A DNA stretch of 64,000 nt from Celeribacter neptunius (GTDB lineage: Bacteria > Pseudomonadota > Alphaproteobacteria > Rhodobacterales > Rhodobacteraceae), in contig NZ_FORH01000004.1 of NCBI RefSeq assembly GCF_900113955.1, positions 248,001 to 312,000 of the forward strand, written 5' to 3'. This document shows positions 26,707 through 37,655 of the stretch, one piece after another. Under the pieces are notes generated by a model, which was not told the DNA's origin, searched no databases, and saw only the letters and a list, made by a program, of their open reading frames with translations. A program made the position numbers and the translations under genes. Position 1 is the first letter of the stretch; each line of letters starts with the position of its first letter.

Positions 26707-27747
26707 GTGCGTGTCTTTCTGTTTCTGTCGATGTTTCTCTGCGCCGTTCCGGCAATGGCACAGGACTACCCCGACTACAGCGAAATCTATGTGAACGATT
26801 TTGCCGATCTGTTGGGAGAGGCGGTCGAGGAGGATATTCGTGAGCGTCTCAAGACGCTGCGCCGCGAGACCGGGGTTGAATTCACCGTCGTCACAATCGG
26901 GGCGATGTCCGATTACGGTCATCACGGCGAGATCGAACCCTTTGCCACCGGTCTGTTCAACAGCTGGGGCGTCGGCGATGCCGAGAAGAACGACGGGCTG
27001 ATGATGCTCGTGTCCCGTTGGGATCGCAAAATACGCCTCGAAGTCGGGTCTGGCTACGGCACATCCATGAACGCGCCGATGCAACAGGTGATCGACGGCG
27101 ATATCCTGCCCTACTTTCGGAAAGACCGATATGAAGAGGGGATTTCAAACGGGGTAGACCGTACGATCCTTGCCGTCACGGGGAGCTGGCCCGGAGAATA
27201 TGATTTTGACGCACCGCAAAGGCTTTTCGGCTCATTTAGCCGCTTCATCACCGGGCTCGGCAATTGGATCTGGGCGATTTTGGCTGGATTTGTGCCATTT
27301 CCGTTGATGATCTATCGCCGCTGGAAACGCAACACACCGCGGATTTGTCCCAATGACGGGATGAAAATGACCCGGCTTGATGAGGTCTGGGATGACAACC
27401 ATCTGCAAAAGGGCCAGATCACCGAGGAAGAGCTCCGTTCCGTCGATTACGATGTCTGGCAATGCCCCAAATGCGAGCACGTGAAAATCGAAGGATACCG
27501 TGCATGGTTCAGCCAATATTCGATCTGCCGAAACTGCGGGTACCGGACCGTTGAAGGCGACACCACCATTCTCGAATCCGCCACCACCACTTCGACCGGG
27601 CGCAAGCGGATCGACTATCATTGCCTCAACTGTGGAGACGAATATTCAGTGACCCGCACCATCCCGAAGGTGAGCAAAAGCTCGTCTTCGGGTGGTTCCT
27701 TTGGCGGTGGGTCGAGCAGCGGCGGCGGCGCCAGCGGCAGCTGGTGA
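26707..27747 (+). CDS. TPM-domain membrane protein with zinc-ribbon motifs (YgcG-like)
   Basis: TPM domains (TLP18.3/Psb32/MOLO-1) occur in secreted or membrane proteins; in plants Psb32 helps photosystem repair, in bacteria the role is unclear. I take the GTG at 26707, giving 346 aa with a compact signal peptide (MRVFLFLSMFLCAVPAMA). The other GTG, at 26686, lies in the terminator loop. The TPM domain covers about residues 20-160, with GVEFTVVTIG and NDGLMMLVSRWDRKIRLEVG. A transmembrane helix follows (near LGNWIWAILAGFVPFPLMIY), then four cysteine pairs: CPND, CPKC, CRNC and CLNC, which look like zinc ribbons. It ends in a Gly/Ser-rich tail. Convergent with mutS without spacing. Confidence 0.85.
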   Translation: MRVFLFLSMFLCAVPAMAQDYPDYSEIYVNDFADLLGEAVEEDIRERLKTLRRETGVEFTVVTIGAMSDYGHHGEIEPFATGLFNSWGVGDAEKNDGLMMLVSRWDRKIRLEVGSGYGTSMNAPMQQVIDGDILPYFRKDRYEEGISNGVDRTILAVTGSWPGEYDFDAPQRLFGSFSRFITGLGNWIWAILAGFVPFPLMIYRRWKRNTPRICPNDGMKMTRLDEVWDDNHLQKGQITEEELRSVDYDVWQCPKCEHVKIEGYRAWFSQYSICRNCGYRTVEGDTTILESATTTSTGRKRIDYHCLNCGDEYSVTRTIPKVSKSSSSGGSFGGGSSSGGGASGSW

Positions 27748-30393
27748 TCAGGAAAGCTTCGCCTTCAGATCGTAGAGCGCCTGGAGCGCTTCACGTGGAG
27801 AGAGATCATCGGGTGTGATCTCGGCGAGTGCTTTCTCGACGTCGCTTTCCTTGGCTTGTGGTTTTGGTGGTTCCGGCGGGATCGCGGCGAAAAGCGGCAG
27901 ATCGTCAATGATCGCCTGCGGATTGGCGGCATTTTCCGCCTGACCTTTTTCCAGCGCTTCCAGAACGGATTTGGCCCGTTCGACCACGGCGTCGGGTAGA
28001 CCGGCAAGGCGGGCGACCTGGACCCCGTAGGAACGGTCGGCCTTGCCCTTGATCACCTCGTGCAAAAAGATCACCTCGCCTTCCCATTCCTTGACCGAAA
28101 CCGTGGCGTTTTCCGCCCCGTCGAGCTTGTCCGACAGGCTGGTCATCTCATGGTAATGCGTTGCGAAGAGCGCGCGGCATTTGTTGACGTCATGCAGATG
28201 TTCGAGTGTCGCCCAGGCAATCGACAGCCCGTCATAGGTTGCCGTGCCGCGACCGATCTCGTCGAGAATGACAAGTGCCCGGTCGTCTGCCTGATTGAGG
28301 ATTGCGGCGGTTTCGACCATCTCGACCATGAAGGTCGAGCGCCCGCGTGCCAGATCGTCGGAGGCACCGACGCGAGAAAACAATTGCGAGACCACGCCAA
28401 TATGTGCGCTCTCGGCCGGCACATAGGAGCCGGCTTGCGCGATCAGCGCGATCAGCGCGTTCTGGCGCAAAAAGGTCGATTTACCCGCCATGTTCGGCCC
28501 GGTCAAAAGCCAGATCGCTGCGCCCTCGCGCCCGTCCGAGAGATCACAGTGGTTGGCGACGAATTTCTCACCGCCCTGTTTGCGCAGCGCCCGTTCCACC
28601 ACCGGGTGACGCCCGCCTTGAACAAGGAATTCGCGACCCAAATCCACCTTGGGACGGGTCCAGCCTTCGCTCTGCGCCAAATCGGCCAGTGCGGTGATCA
28701 GATCCATTTCGGCCAGCGCGCCGGAGGCATCGTTGATGACGGGCGCGCGTTCCAGAATTGCCATGCGCAGGGTCTCGAACAGACGTTTTTCGATCTCGAG
28801 CGCCCGGCCACCGGCATTGTGGATTTTGGTTTCAAGCTCCGAAAGCTCGAGCGTCGTAAACCGCACCTGATTGGCGGTGGTCTGACGATGGATGAAGGTC
28901 TCCGACAGCGACAGCATCTTTTCCGCATGGGTCGCGGTGGTCTCGATGAAATAGCCGAGCACGTTGTTGTGCTTGACCTTCAGAGAGGTGATCCCGGTCG
29001 TCTCAGCATATTTCGACTGCAGCGAGGCGATCACCCCACGTCCTTCGTCGCGCAGCGTGCGGGATTCGTCGAGCTCCTCGTCATAGCCGGGGGCGATGAA
29101 ACCGCCGTCTCGGGCGAGAAGCGGCGGCTCGGCCACAAGGGCCGCGTCCAACAGGTCGATGAGCTCGGCGTGACCGATTAAAAACTCCATATTCCGCTGG
29201 ATCAGGGTCGAAACAGGAGCGTTTTGCAGGCTCTCATGAATGAGTTCGGCCTGCGAGAGACCATTGCGGATGGCGGCGAGATCGCGCGGGCCGCCCCGAT
29301 CCAAACCGATGCGAGAAAGCGCGCGCTCCATATCGGGAACCTTGCGCAGGGCTTCGCGCAGATCGCCGGCGAGATGGGCGTTGGCGATGGCAAAATCGAT
29401 CGCGTCGAGCCGGTCGGTGATGATCTCGACATTGCGCGACGGGCTGGCGAGGCGCCGTTCCAGAAGACGTCCGCCGGCGGCGGTGACAGTGCGATCCATG
29501 GTGGAAATCAATGAGCCTTCGCGCCCACCCGAAAGCGCATGCGAGATTTCGAGATTGCGCCTCGTGGCGGCATCGATCTGCATCGCACCACGCAGGGATT
29601 CCCGTACCGGACGCCGCACCAGCGGCAGTTTGCCTTTCTGGGTGATGTCGAGATAGTCGATGATCGCGCCCATGGCGGAAATCTCCGACAGGGTGAATTG
29701 TCCGAAGGCTTCCATCGAGGAGACTTTAAACAGTTCCGTCAGGCGCGTTTGTGCCGATGTACTGTCGAAAGAGCTGCGCGACAGCGGTGTCATCCGATCA
29801 TGAAAATCAGGCACAAACTCGGCCCAATTCTCTTCATGCGCTTCGGAAACCACGATCTCGGAGGGGTTCAGCCGGGCAAGTTCAGGACCCAGACCGACGA
29901 GCGGGCAGGGCATGACATGAAAGGCACCGGTGGAAATATCGACCCAGGCCAAAGCCCCCTCTTCGCGGATCTCGGCATAAGCTGCGAGATAATTGTGACG
30001 ACGCGCGTCGAGAAGGCTGTCTTCGGTCAGGGTGCCCGGGGTGACGAGACGGACGACATCGCGTTTCACGACGGCTTTCGAGCCGCGCTTTTTCGCCTCA
30101 CTCGGGTCTTCGAGCTGTTCACAGACCGCGACCTTGAAGCCTTTGCGAATGAGATTGAGCAGATAGGTCTCGGCCGCATGCACCGGCACGCCGCACATCG
30201 GGATGTCGTCGCCCGCATGTTTGCCACGTTTGGTCAGTGCGATATCGAGCGCCTCGGAGGCGGCGACGGCATCATCAAAAAACATCTCATAGAAATCGCC
30301 CATGCGATAGAACAGCAGCGCGTCACGATGGCGTGCCTTGATTTCGAGATATTGTGCCATCATCGGCGTTGCGGCGGGCGTTTGCGAGGCCAC
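27748..30393 (-). CDS. mutS: DNA mismatch repair protein MutS
   Basis: Recognises mismatches and signals to MutL. The start is the GTG at 30393, six bases after GGGGAG, giving 881 aa. The mismatch-binding FYEMFFDDA motif (Phe-x-Glu) is near residue 36, and the ATPase Walker [11 protein letters not shown] is near residue 630, followed by GRGTATYDG with the signature region and a helix-turn-helix. The reading frame stays open far upstream into the opposite strand of maeB, but this is not coding. Its stop touches the stop of the TPM gene. mutL is not in the window. Confidence 0.96.
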   Translation of the reverse strand: MASQTPAATPMMAQYLEIKARHRDALLFYRMGDFYEMFFDDAVAASEALDIALTKRGKHAGDDIPMCGVPVHAAETYLLNLIRKGFKVAVCEQLEDPSEAKKRGSKAVVKRDVVRLVTPGTLTEDSLLDARRHNYLAAYAEIREEGALAWVDISTGAFHVMPCPLVGLGPELARLNPSEIVVSEAHEENWAEFVPDFHDRMTPLSRSSFDSTSAQTRLTELFKVSSMEAFGQFTLSEISAMGAIIDYLDITQKGKLPLVRRPVRESLRGAMQIDAATRRNLEISHALSGGREGSLISTMDRTVTAAGGRLLERRLASPSRNVEIITDRLDAIDFAIANAHLAGDLREALRKVPDMERALSRIGLDRGGPRDLAAIRNGLSQAELIHESLQNAPVSTLIQRNMEFLIGHAELIDLLDAALVAEPPLLARDGGFIAPGYDEELDESRTLRDEGRGVIASLQSKYAETTGITSLKVKHNNVLGYFIETTATHAEKMLSLSETFIHRQTTANQVRFTTLELSELETKIHNAGGRALEIEKRLFETLRMAILERAPVINDASGALAEMDLITALADLAQSEGWTRPKVDLGREFLVQGGRHPVVERALRKQGGEKFVANHCDLSDGREGAAIWLLTGPNMAGKSTFLRQNALIALIAQAGSYVPAESAHIGVVSQLFSRVGASDDLARGRSTFMVEMVETAAILNQADDRALVILDEIGRGTATYDGLSIAWATLEHLHDVNKCRALFATHYHEMTSLSDKLDGAENATVSVKEWEGEVIFLHEVIKGKADRSYGVQVARLAGLPDAVVERAKSVLEALEKGQAENAANPQAIIDDLPLFAAIPPEPPKPQAKESDVEKALAEITPDDLSPREALQALYDLKAKLS

Positions 30394-30471
30394 TTTGCTC
30401 TCCCCGGATTTCGTTTCGGGGTAACTTAACCGCAGGGCGTGGGACGTAAAGGTGCGTTCGCACTCTTTTTG

Positions 30472-30500
30472 TTGAGACTGGGGGCGGGGAGGGCTAAGTA
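30472..30500 (+). promoter_or_regulatory. Candidate promoter of maeB
   Basis: TTGAGA (30472-30477), 17-base spacer rich in G, TAAGTA (30495-30500), 31 bases before the maeB ATG and within the 138-base gap to mutS. Confidence 0.35.
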
Positions 30501-30531
30501 GACCCGACAGCCGACGAGGAGGCCCACCCGC

Positions 30532-32796
<2,265 letters not shown>

Positions 32797-32834
32797 GCCA
32801 GACCAAACACGCAAAGAACGCGCGGGAGACATGT

Positions 32835-33710
32835 ATGGCGATTTTCAATCTCGGTTCGGTGAATATCGATCATTTCTACATGCTTCCGCATTTTCCCGAG
32901 CCGGGGGAAACGCTCAGTGCGACCGGTCACAAGCTCGGGCTTGGCGGTAAGGGAACGAACCAATCCGTGGCGGCTGCGAAAGCCGGTGCGGAGGTGTTCC
33001 ATATCGGTGCGATCGGCAAAAAGGACCCTTGGGTGCGTGAGCGCATCGAATCCTACGGGGTGAATTGCAAATTCCTGCGCGAAGTGGACGGAGAGACCGG
33101 CCATGCGGTGATCTATGTCGATCAGCAAGGCGAGAACATGATCGTTCTCGACCCGGCGGCGAATGTGAAACAGGACAGCGAATTTGTCATCGAGGCGATC
33201 GATCAGGCCAAACCGACCGATACGTTGTTGATGCAGAATGAAACCAATCTGCAACCCCAGACCGCGACCTTTGCCCTGGTCAAAGGCATGCGGGTGATCT
33301 ATTCCGCCGCGCCGTTTTCCATTTCGGCGGTGAAGGATCTGATCCCCGATGTGTCGATCCTGGTGATGAACTCGATCGAAGCGGCGCAATTGTGCTCGGC
33401 GATGGGGGTATCGCTCGAACAAATCCCGGTGCCGCAGGTGATGGTGACGCTCGGCAGTAAAGGCGCAATGTGGCGTTCCAATGAGACCGGCGAGACGATC
33501 GAGGTCAGCTCTCCGAAAGTGACGCCGGTCGACACCACGGCGGCAGGCGACACCTATATCGGCTATTTCGCTGCCGGTCTCGATCTCGGCATGCCGGTCA
33601 AGGCCGCAATGGAATGGGCGGTTCAGGCGGCCGCGCTGAAAGTCACACGAGCCGGCACCGCCGATGCCATCCCCTCGGCCAATGAGGTGAAAAGCTTCCG
33701 CGCGGCGTGA
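32835..33710 (+). CDS. PfkB-family carbohydrate kinase, probably ribokinase
   Basis: Phosphorylates a sugar, most likely ribose, at the expense of ATP. 291 aa. Signature 1 is LGLGGKGTNQSVAAAKAGA near residue 35; signature 2 is DTTAAGDTYIGYFAAGL near residue 235, where the aspartate is the catalytic base. The GNxA-type ribokinase motif is replaced by GTNQSVAAAKAG. No sugar transporter or regulator is beside it; it follows maeB and is closed by a bidirectional terminator. Ribokinase is the best guess, substrate unproven. Confidence 0.8.
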   Translation: MAIFNLGSVNIDHFYMLPHFPEPGETLSATGHKLGLGGKGTNQSVAAAKAGAEVFHIGAIGKKDPWVRERIESYGVNCKFLREVDGETGHAVIYVDQQGENMIVLDPAANVKQDSEFVIEAIDQAKPTDTLLMQNETNLQPQTATFALVKGMRVIYSAAPFSISAVKDLIPDVSILVMNSIEAAQLCSAMGVSLEQIPVPQVMVTLGSKGAMWRSNETGETIEVSSPKVTPVDTTAAGDTYIGYFAAGLDLGMPVKAAMEWAVQAAALKVTRAGTADAIPSANEVKSFRAA

Positions 33711-33735
33711 GCGTTTCATGTGAAACTGGAAAAGA

Positions 33736-33763
33736 AAAGGGCGCCCACCGAGGCGCCCTTTCT
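33736..33763. terminator. Bidirectional rho-independent terminator (between rbsK-like gene and argG)
   Basis: Ten-base perfect stem AAAGGGCGCC (33736-33745) and GGCGCCCTTT (33752-33761), loop CACCGA. A-rich left and T-rich right flanks let it work on both strands. Confidence 0.85.
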
Positions 33764-33782
33764 GATTCTGTATCGTTTGCCG

Positions 33783-35006
33783 TTACTTGAGGCGGCGGTT
33801 GCGCGCAGCCAGAAGTTTGAGGCGCAGGGCGTTCAACTGGATGAAGCCTGCCGCATCTTTCTGGTCATAGGCGCCGGCGTCGTCTTCGAAGGTCACATGG
33901 GCCTCGGAATAGAGCGAGGCTTCGGACCAGCGGCCGACCGTATGGGTTGCGCCCTTGTAGAGCTTGAGACGCACGGTGCCGGAAACATGCTCCTGCGACT
34001 TGTCGATTGCGGCCTGGAGCATTTCGCGCTCCGGCGAGAACCAGAACCCGTTGTAAATCAGTTCGGCGTAGCGCGGCATCAGGCTGTCTTTCAGGTGGCC
34101 TGCACCGCTGTCGAGCGTGATCTGCTCGATGCCACGGTGTGCAGCCAGAAGAATCGTGCCGCCCGGGGTCTCGTAGATGCCGCGGGATTTCATGCCGACG
34201 AAGCGGTTTTCCACCAGATCGAGCACGCCGATACCGTGTTTGCCGCCAAGCTCGTTGAGCTTGGTCAGGAGCGTCGCGGGGGACATGGCTTCCCCGTTGA
34301 TCGCGACCGCATCGCCCTTTTCAAAGGTGATCTCGATATACTCGGGTTCGTTCGGCGCCTGTTCGACCGGCACGGTGCGTTGCAGCACGTAATCCGGAGC
34401 TTCCTCGGCCGGGTTTTCGAGCACGCGACCCTCGGACGAGGTGTGCAACAGGTTGGCGTCGACCGAGAAAGGTGCTTCGCCGCGTTTGTTCTTGGCGATC
34501 GGGATCTGGTTCTTCTCGGCGAAGTCCAGGAGTTTGGTGCGCGACGACAGGTCCCATTCACGCCAGGGGGCGATCACCTTGATGTCGGGGTTCAGCGCGT
34601 AAGCGGAGAGCTCGAACCGTACCTGGTCGTTGCCCTTGCCTGTGGCGCCATGGGCGACGGCATCGGCACCGGTGGCTTCGGCGATCTCGACCAGACGCTT
34701 GGAAATCAGCGGCCGGGCAATCGAGGTGCCCAGGAGGTATTCACCTTCGTAAAGCGCATTGGCGCGGAACATCGGGAAAACGAAGTCACGCACGAATTCC
34801 TCGCGCACGTCTTCGATGTAGATGTTGTCCGGTTTGATGCCCAGAAGCTCAGCCTTTTGTCGTGCCGGCTCAAGTTCCTCACCCTGACCGAGATCGGCGG
34901 TGAAGGTCACAACCTCACAACCGTATTCGGTCTGAAGCCATTTCAGAATGATGGAGGTGTCGAGACCACCGGAATAGGCGAGAACCACTTTTTTGGGCGC
35001 AGACAT
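33783..35006 (-). CDS. argG: Argininosuccinate synthase
   Basis: Joins citrulline and aspartate using ATP in arginine synthesis. 407 aa. The pyrophosphatase-type P-loop AYSGGLDTS is at residues 10-18, TADLGQGEE follows near residue 38, the [10 protein letters not shown] and [13 protein letters not shown] segments near 95 and 120. AAAGGAAAG precedes the ATG on the minus strand. Alone on its strand, closed by the shared terminator with the preceding kinase gene. argJ, at 58179, is the other arginine gene in the window. Confidence 0.97.
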   Translation of the reverse strand: MSAPKKVVLAYSGGLDTSIILKWLQTEYGCEVVTFTADLGQGEELEPARQKAELLGIKPDNIYIEDVREEFVRDFVFPMFRANALYEGEYLLGTSIARPLISKRLVEIAEATGADAVAHGATGKGNDQVRFELSAYALNPDIKVIAPWREWDLSSRTKLLDFAEKNQIPIAKNKRGEAPFSVDANLLHTSSEGRVLENPAEEAPDYVLQRTVPVEQAPNEPEYIEITFEKGDAVAINGEAMSPATLLTKLNELGGKHGIGVLDLVENRFVGMKSRGIYETPGGTILLAAHRGIEQITLDSGAGHLKDSLMPRYAELIYNGFWFSPEREMLQAAIDKSQEHVSGTVRLKLYKGATHTVGRWSEASLYSEAHVTFEDDAGAYDQKDAAGFIQLNALRLKLLAARNRRLK

Positions 35007-35155
35007 GAGACTTTCCTTTTTCGGACACGCAGGCGCGATTATCGGGTTTTCGGGCCAAGAGCAAGGTTTGCCACCGAAGATTGCTTTAGCTTGGGCCGGA
35101 AAACCACTAAACCTGCGCAGAGAACAACCAAAATAGTTATGCGAAAAGGCTCATC

Positions 35156-35908
35156 ATGACGGGGTTCATTCTATTTCGAAACGCGGTCTTGCGGGTTATC
35201 CGTCATATTGACGAGGCCTTGGCCGTCTCCGGTCTGATCTGGATCGCGATCCTGATCGTACAAATCCTCGTCTTTGAGGTGCTGAAAACGCAGGATTTCG
35301 CCGCCGGCGAGGGGGGGACCTTGTCGGGGCCGGTGATCCTGTTTCTGATCCTGTCCTATATCGTGATGTTTGTCGGTCCGAGCTGGATCGCGGTGGAATG
35401 GCATCGCTTCACCCTCGAAGGCAAACGTCCGACCTCGGCCTTCCCGCGTTGGAACGGTGGGCGTGTCTGGAGCTATCTGTTCCTCTCCATTGTCATGGGG
35501 GTTTTCATCGGTGTGATGATTGGGGTCGCGATCGCCGTGCTGGGATTGCTTTTCGGGAGCCTGTTCATGCAACCGGTCGGGGTCCTGTTGCTCAGCGCTC
35601 TGGTCGGTTTGCCAGCGGTCTATGTCTTTTTGCGGATGTCACCGGTTCTGCCCGGCGTGGCGCTGGGCGACAAGATTTCCTTCGCGACGGCGTGGAAGGC
35701 GACGCAACCGCATTCCGCCGTGATTTTTCAGGCGGGTATTCTTACGATTGCCGCCTTTCTGCTCATGCAATTTCTATCGCCCCTCTTTGGCAGCGGGTTC
35801 ATCGGCCTGCTCTACGAGCTGGCTGCTGGATGGGTGCTTCTGATGATCAATGTCAGCCTCTTGTCCGCGATCTATGAGCTTGCGATGAAAGGGCATCTCG
35901 ATGACTGA
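35156..35908 (+). CDS. Polytopic membrane protein of unknown function
   Basis: I do not recognise a characterised family. 250 aa, with about five to six hydrophobic segments: near residues 23-40 (SGLIWIAILIVQILVF), 58-75 (PVILFLILSYIVMF), 105-150 (VWSYLFLSIVMGVFIG and following), and 185-240. The loop between helices 2 and 3 has the conserved-looking pair EWHRFTLEGKRP. Its last eight bases overlap the start of ilvA, so they are translated together. The name-giving context (threonine deaminase) gives no obvious role; a transport or regulator function would be a guess. Confidence 0.75.
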   Translation: MTGFILFRNAVLRVIRHIDEALAVSGLIWIAILIVQILVFEVLKTQDFAAGEGGTLSGPVILFLILSYIVMFVGPSWIAVEWHRFTLEGKRPTSAFPRWNGGRVWSYLFLSIVMGVFIGVMIGVAIAVLGLLFGSLFMQPVGVLLLSALVGLPAVYVFLRMSPVLPGVALGDKISFATAWKATQPHSAVIFQAGILTIAAFLLMQFLSPLFGSGFIGLLYELAAGWVLLMINVSLLSAIYELAMKGHLDD

Positions 35909-37157
35909 CACAGATACGGACGGTTTTGCGAAACATGCACGTGAGGCCGAAACGCTGGTGCGGCGGCTGTTCGATCCGACGCCCTGCATGCGCAATGATC
36001 ACCTGTCGAAGATCTACGACTGCGATGTCTGGCTCAAGCGCGAAGACTTGACGCCGGTACGTTCCTACAAGCTGCGCGGGGCCTGGAACGCGATGATCAA
36101 GGCGCGGGAGAAAGATCCGGCGATCTCGCTTTTCGTCTGTGCCTCTGCCGGCAACCATGCCCAGGGCGTGGCCTTTGCCTGTCGGCAATTCGGAGTGCGC
36201 GGTGTGATCTTCATGCCGGTGACGACCCCGCAGCAGAAAATCGACAAGACCAAGACCTTTGGCGGCGAAATGATCGAAATTCGCCTGATTGGGGACTATT
36301 TCGACAATACGCTGGAGGCCGCGCGGGCCTATTGCACCGAAGAGGGTGGGCATTTCCTCGCGCCGTTCGACGATCTCGACGTGATCGAGGGGCAAGCCAC
36401 CGTTGCCGTCGAATTCATGCGCCAGATGGTGCCCGATGTCGTGGTCCTGCCGGTCGGCGGCGGTGGGCTTTCCGCCGGAATCGTCTCTTATCTCAAAGAG
36501 ACAGCGCCCAAGGCCGAGATCTATTTCGTCGAACCGATGGGCGGGCGTTCCCTGAAAGCCGCCGTTGAGGCCGGGGAGCCGGTCACGCTCAGCGATGTCG
36601 ACAGTTTCGTCGACGGCGCCGCCGTGGCCCGGATCGGAGAGATCCCCTTCGGTATTCTGAAAGACATCGCGCCCGACCATATTCTGGCCTGCCCGGAAGA
36701 TCGCATTTGTTCCACGATGATCGACATGCTCAATGTCGAAGGGATCGTGTTGGAACCTGCCGGCGCCCTCTCCGTCGATGCCCTGCAAGACATTCGCGAC
36801 AAGATCCGTGGCAAACATGTGGTCTGTGTGACCTCTGGCGGCAATTTCGATTTCGAACGCCTGCCCGAGGTCAAGGAACGCGCTCAGCGGTTCCGCAATC
36901 TCAAGAAATATTTCATCCTGCGGATGCCGCAACGCCCGGGAGCGCTGCGCGAGTTTCTCGATATGCTGGGGCCGGCGGATGACATTGCCCGGTTCGAATA
37001 TCTGAAGAAATCCGCTCGAAACTTTGGTTCGGTGCTCATCGGTATCGAAACCGATGATCCGGGCAATTTCGCACATCTGTTCGAGAAAATGGATGCCGCC
37101 GGTCTGGTTTATCGCGATATCACCACGGATCAGGCATTGGCGGAATTCGTGCTCTGA
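35901..37157 (+). CDS. ilvA: Threonine ammonia-lyase (threonine deaminase) with ACT-like domain
   Basis: PLP enzyme that makes 2-oxobutanoate from threonine, the first step to isoleucine. 418 aa, a single-ACT form. The PLP lysine is Lys57 in the sequence SYKLRG, with AGNHAQG and the glycine-rich GGGGLSAG loop near residue 190. The C-terminal ACT-like regulatory domain begins near residue 330 (KYFILRMPQRPGALREF). Coupled to the upstream membrane protein by an eight-base overlap. Its aminoacrylate-type by-products are substrates of RidA proteins. Confidence 0.95.
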   Translation: MTDTDTDGFAKHAREAETLVRRLFDPTPCMRNDHLSKIYDCDVWLKREDLTPVRSYKLRGAWNAMIKAREKDPAISLFVCASAGNHAQGVAFACRQFGVRGVIFMPVTTPQQKIDKTKTFGGEMIEIRLIGDYFDNTLEAARAYCTEEGGHFLAPFDDLDVIEGQATVAVEFMRQMVPDVVVLPVGGGGLSAGIVSYLKETAPKAEIYFVEPMGGRSLKAAVEAGEPVTLSDVDSFVDGAAVARIGEIPFGILKDIAPDHILACPEDRICSTMIDMLNVEGIVLEPAGALSVDALQDIRDKIRGKHVVCVTSGGNFDFERLPEVKERAQRFRNLKKYFILRMPQRPGALREFLDMLGPADDIARFEYLKKSARNFGSVLIGIETDDPGNFAHLFEKMDAAGLVYRDITTDQALAEFVL

Positions 37158-37166
37158 GGCACGGGA

Positions 37167-37487
37167 TCAGGCGGTCGCCTTCTCAATAAAGGCTGACCGC
37201 GATTTGGCATAGGCGTCGAAGATCGCCGGCAGATCGATCTCATCGCCGCGCCCGGTCCGTGCGGCGATCTCGCCGGCCTGGCACAGGCTCGAGAACGAGG
37301 CAAAGCCGAGGTTCAGGGAACTGCCTTTCAGGAAGTGCAGATCCTGTTCGAGGCGGGCGGTGTCCGGTTGCGCCTTCAGCCGTTCGATGACTTCATCCAC
37401 CTCTTCGAGAAAGAGATCGACCACTTCGTGGAAATCTTCTGCGCCGACCTCGTCGCGCAATTCATCTACTCGGTTCCAATCAATCAT
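37167..37487 (-). CDS. Hpt (histidine phosphotransfer) domain protein
   Basis: Single-domain phosphotransfer protein, 106 aa from the ATG at 37487, which has AAAGGAG six bases upstream. The phosphorylatable histidine is His51 in DLHFLKGSSLNLGF, the usual HxxKGSSxxxG pattern, within a predicted four-helix bundle. Divergent from a response-regulator/phosphatase gene, with a CtrA-type site between; both are probably one signalling unit. The cognate kinase is not in the window. Confidence 0.88.
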   Translation of the reverse strand: MIDWNRVDELRDEVGAEDFHEVVDLFLEEVDEVIERLKAQPDTARLEQDLHFLKGSSLNLGFASFSSLCQAGEIAARTGRGDEIDLPAIFDAYAKSRSAFIEKATA

Positions 37488-37591
37488 GGTGCGCTCCTTT
37501 TGGTAAATAATAGGCTGCAGATCGTTACCCAAAGGTGAGTAACCAAAGAGAAAGCATGAAAACGGTCGGAAATTTCTAAAAAATTTTAGAT

Positions 37592-37606
37592 TTAAGGGGG
37601 CATTAA
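37592..37606. promoter_or_regulatory. CtrA-type binding site
   Basis: TTAA (37592-37595), seven bases, TTAA (37603-37606): the full-spaced TTAA-N7-TTAA site of the cell-cycle regulator CtrA, in the 168-base divergent region between the Hpt gene and the response-regulator/PP2C gene. About 50 bases before the latter. Confidence 0.55.
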
Positions 37607-37655
37607 ACCGAGTGACGCATGTTCCACCTCATACGTGGTTTGAGAGGACACTGGT

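Noticed and set aside
30058-30075. TTTCACG-type half parS elements inside mutS and other genes (e.g. 25410-25420)
   Set aside because: Only one arm of the palindrome matches; such half sites occur by chance at this frequency.
33720-35159. A 479-codon frame on the plus strand opposite argG
   Set aside because: Argininosuccinate synthase is unambiguous on the minus strand; the plus-strand frame has no ribosome site that fits and no family features.
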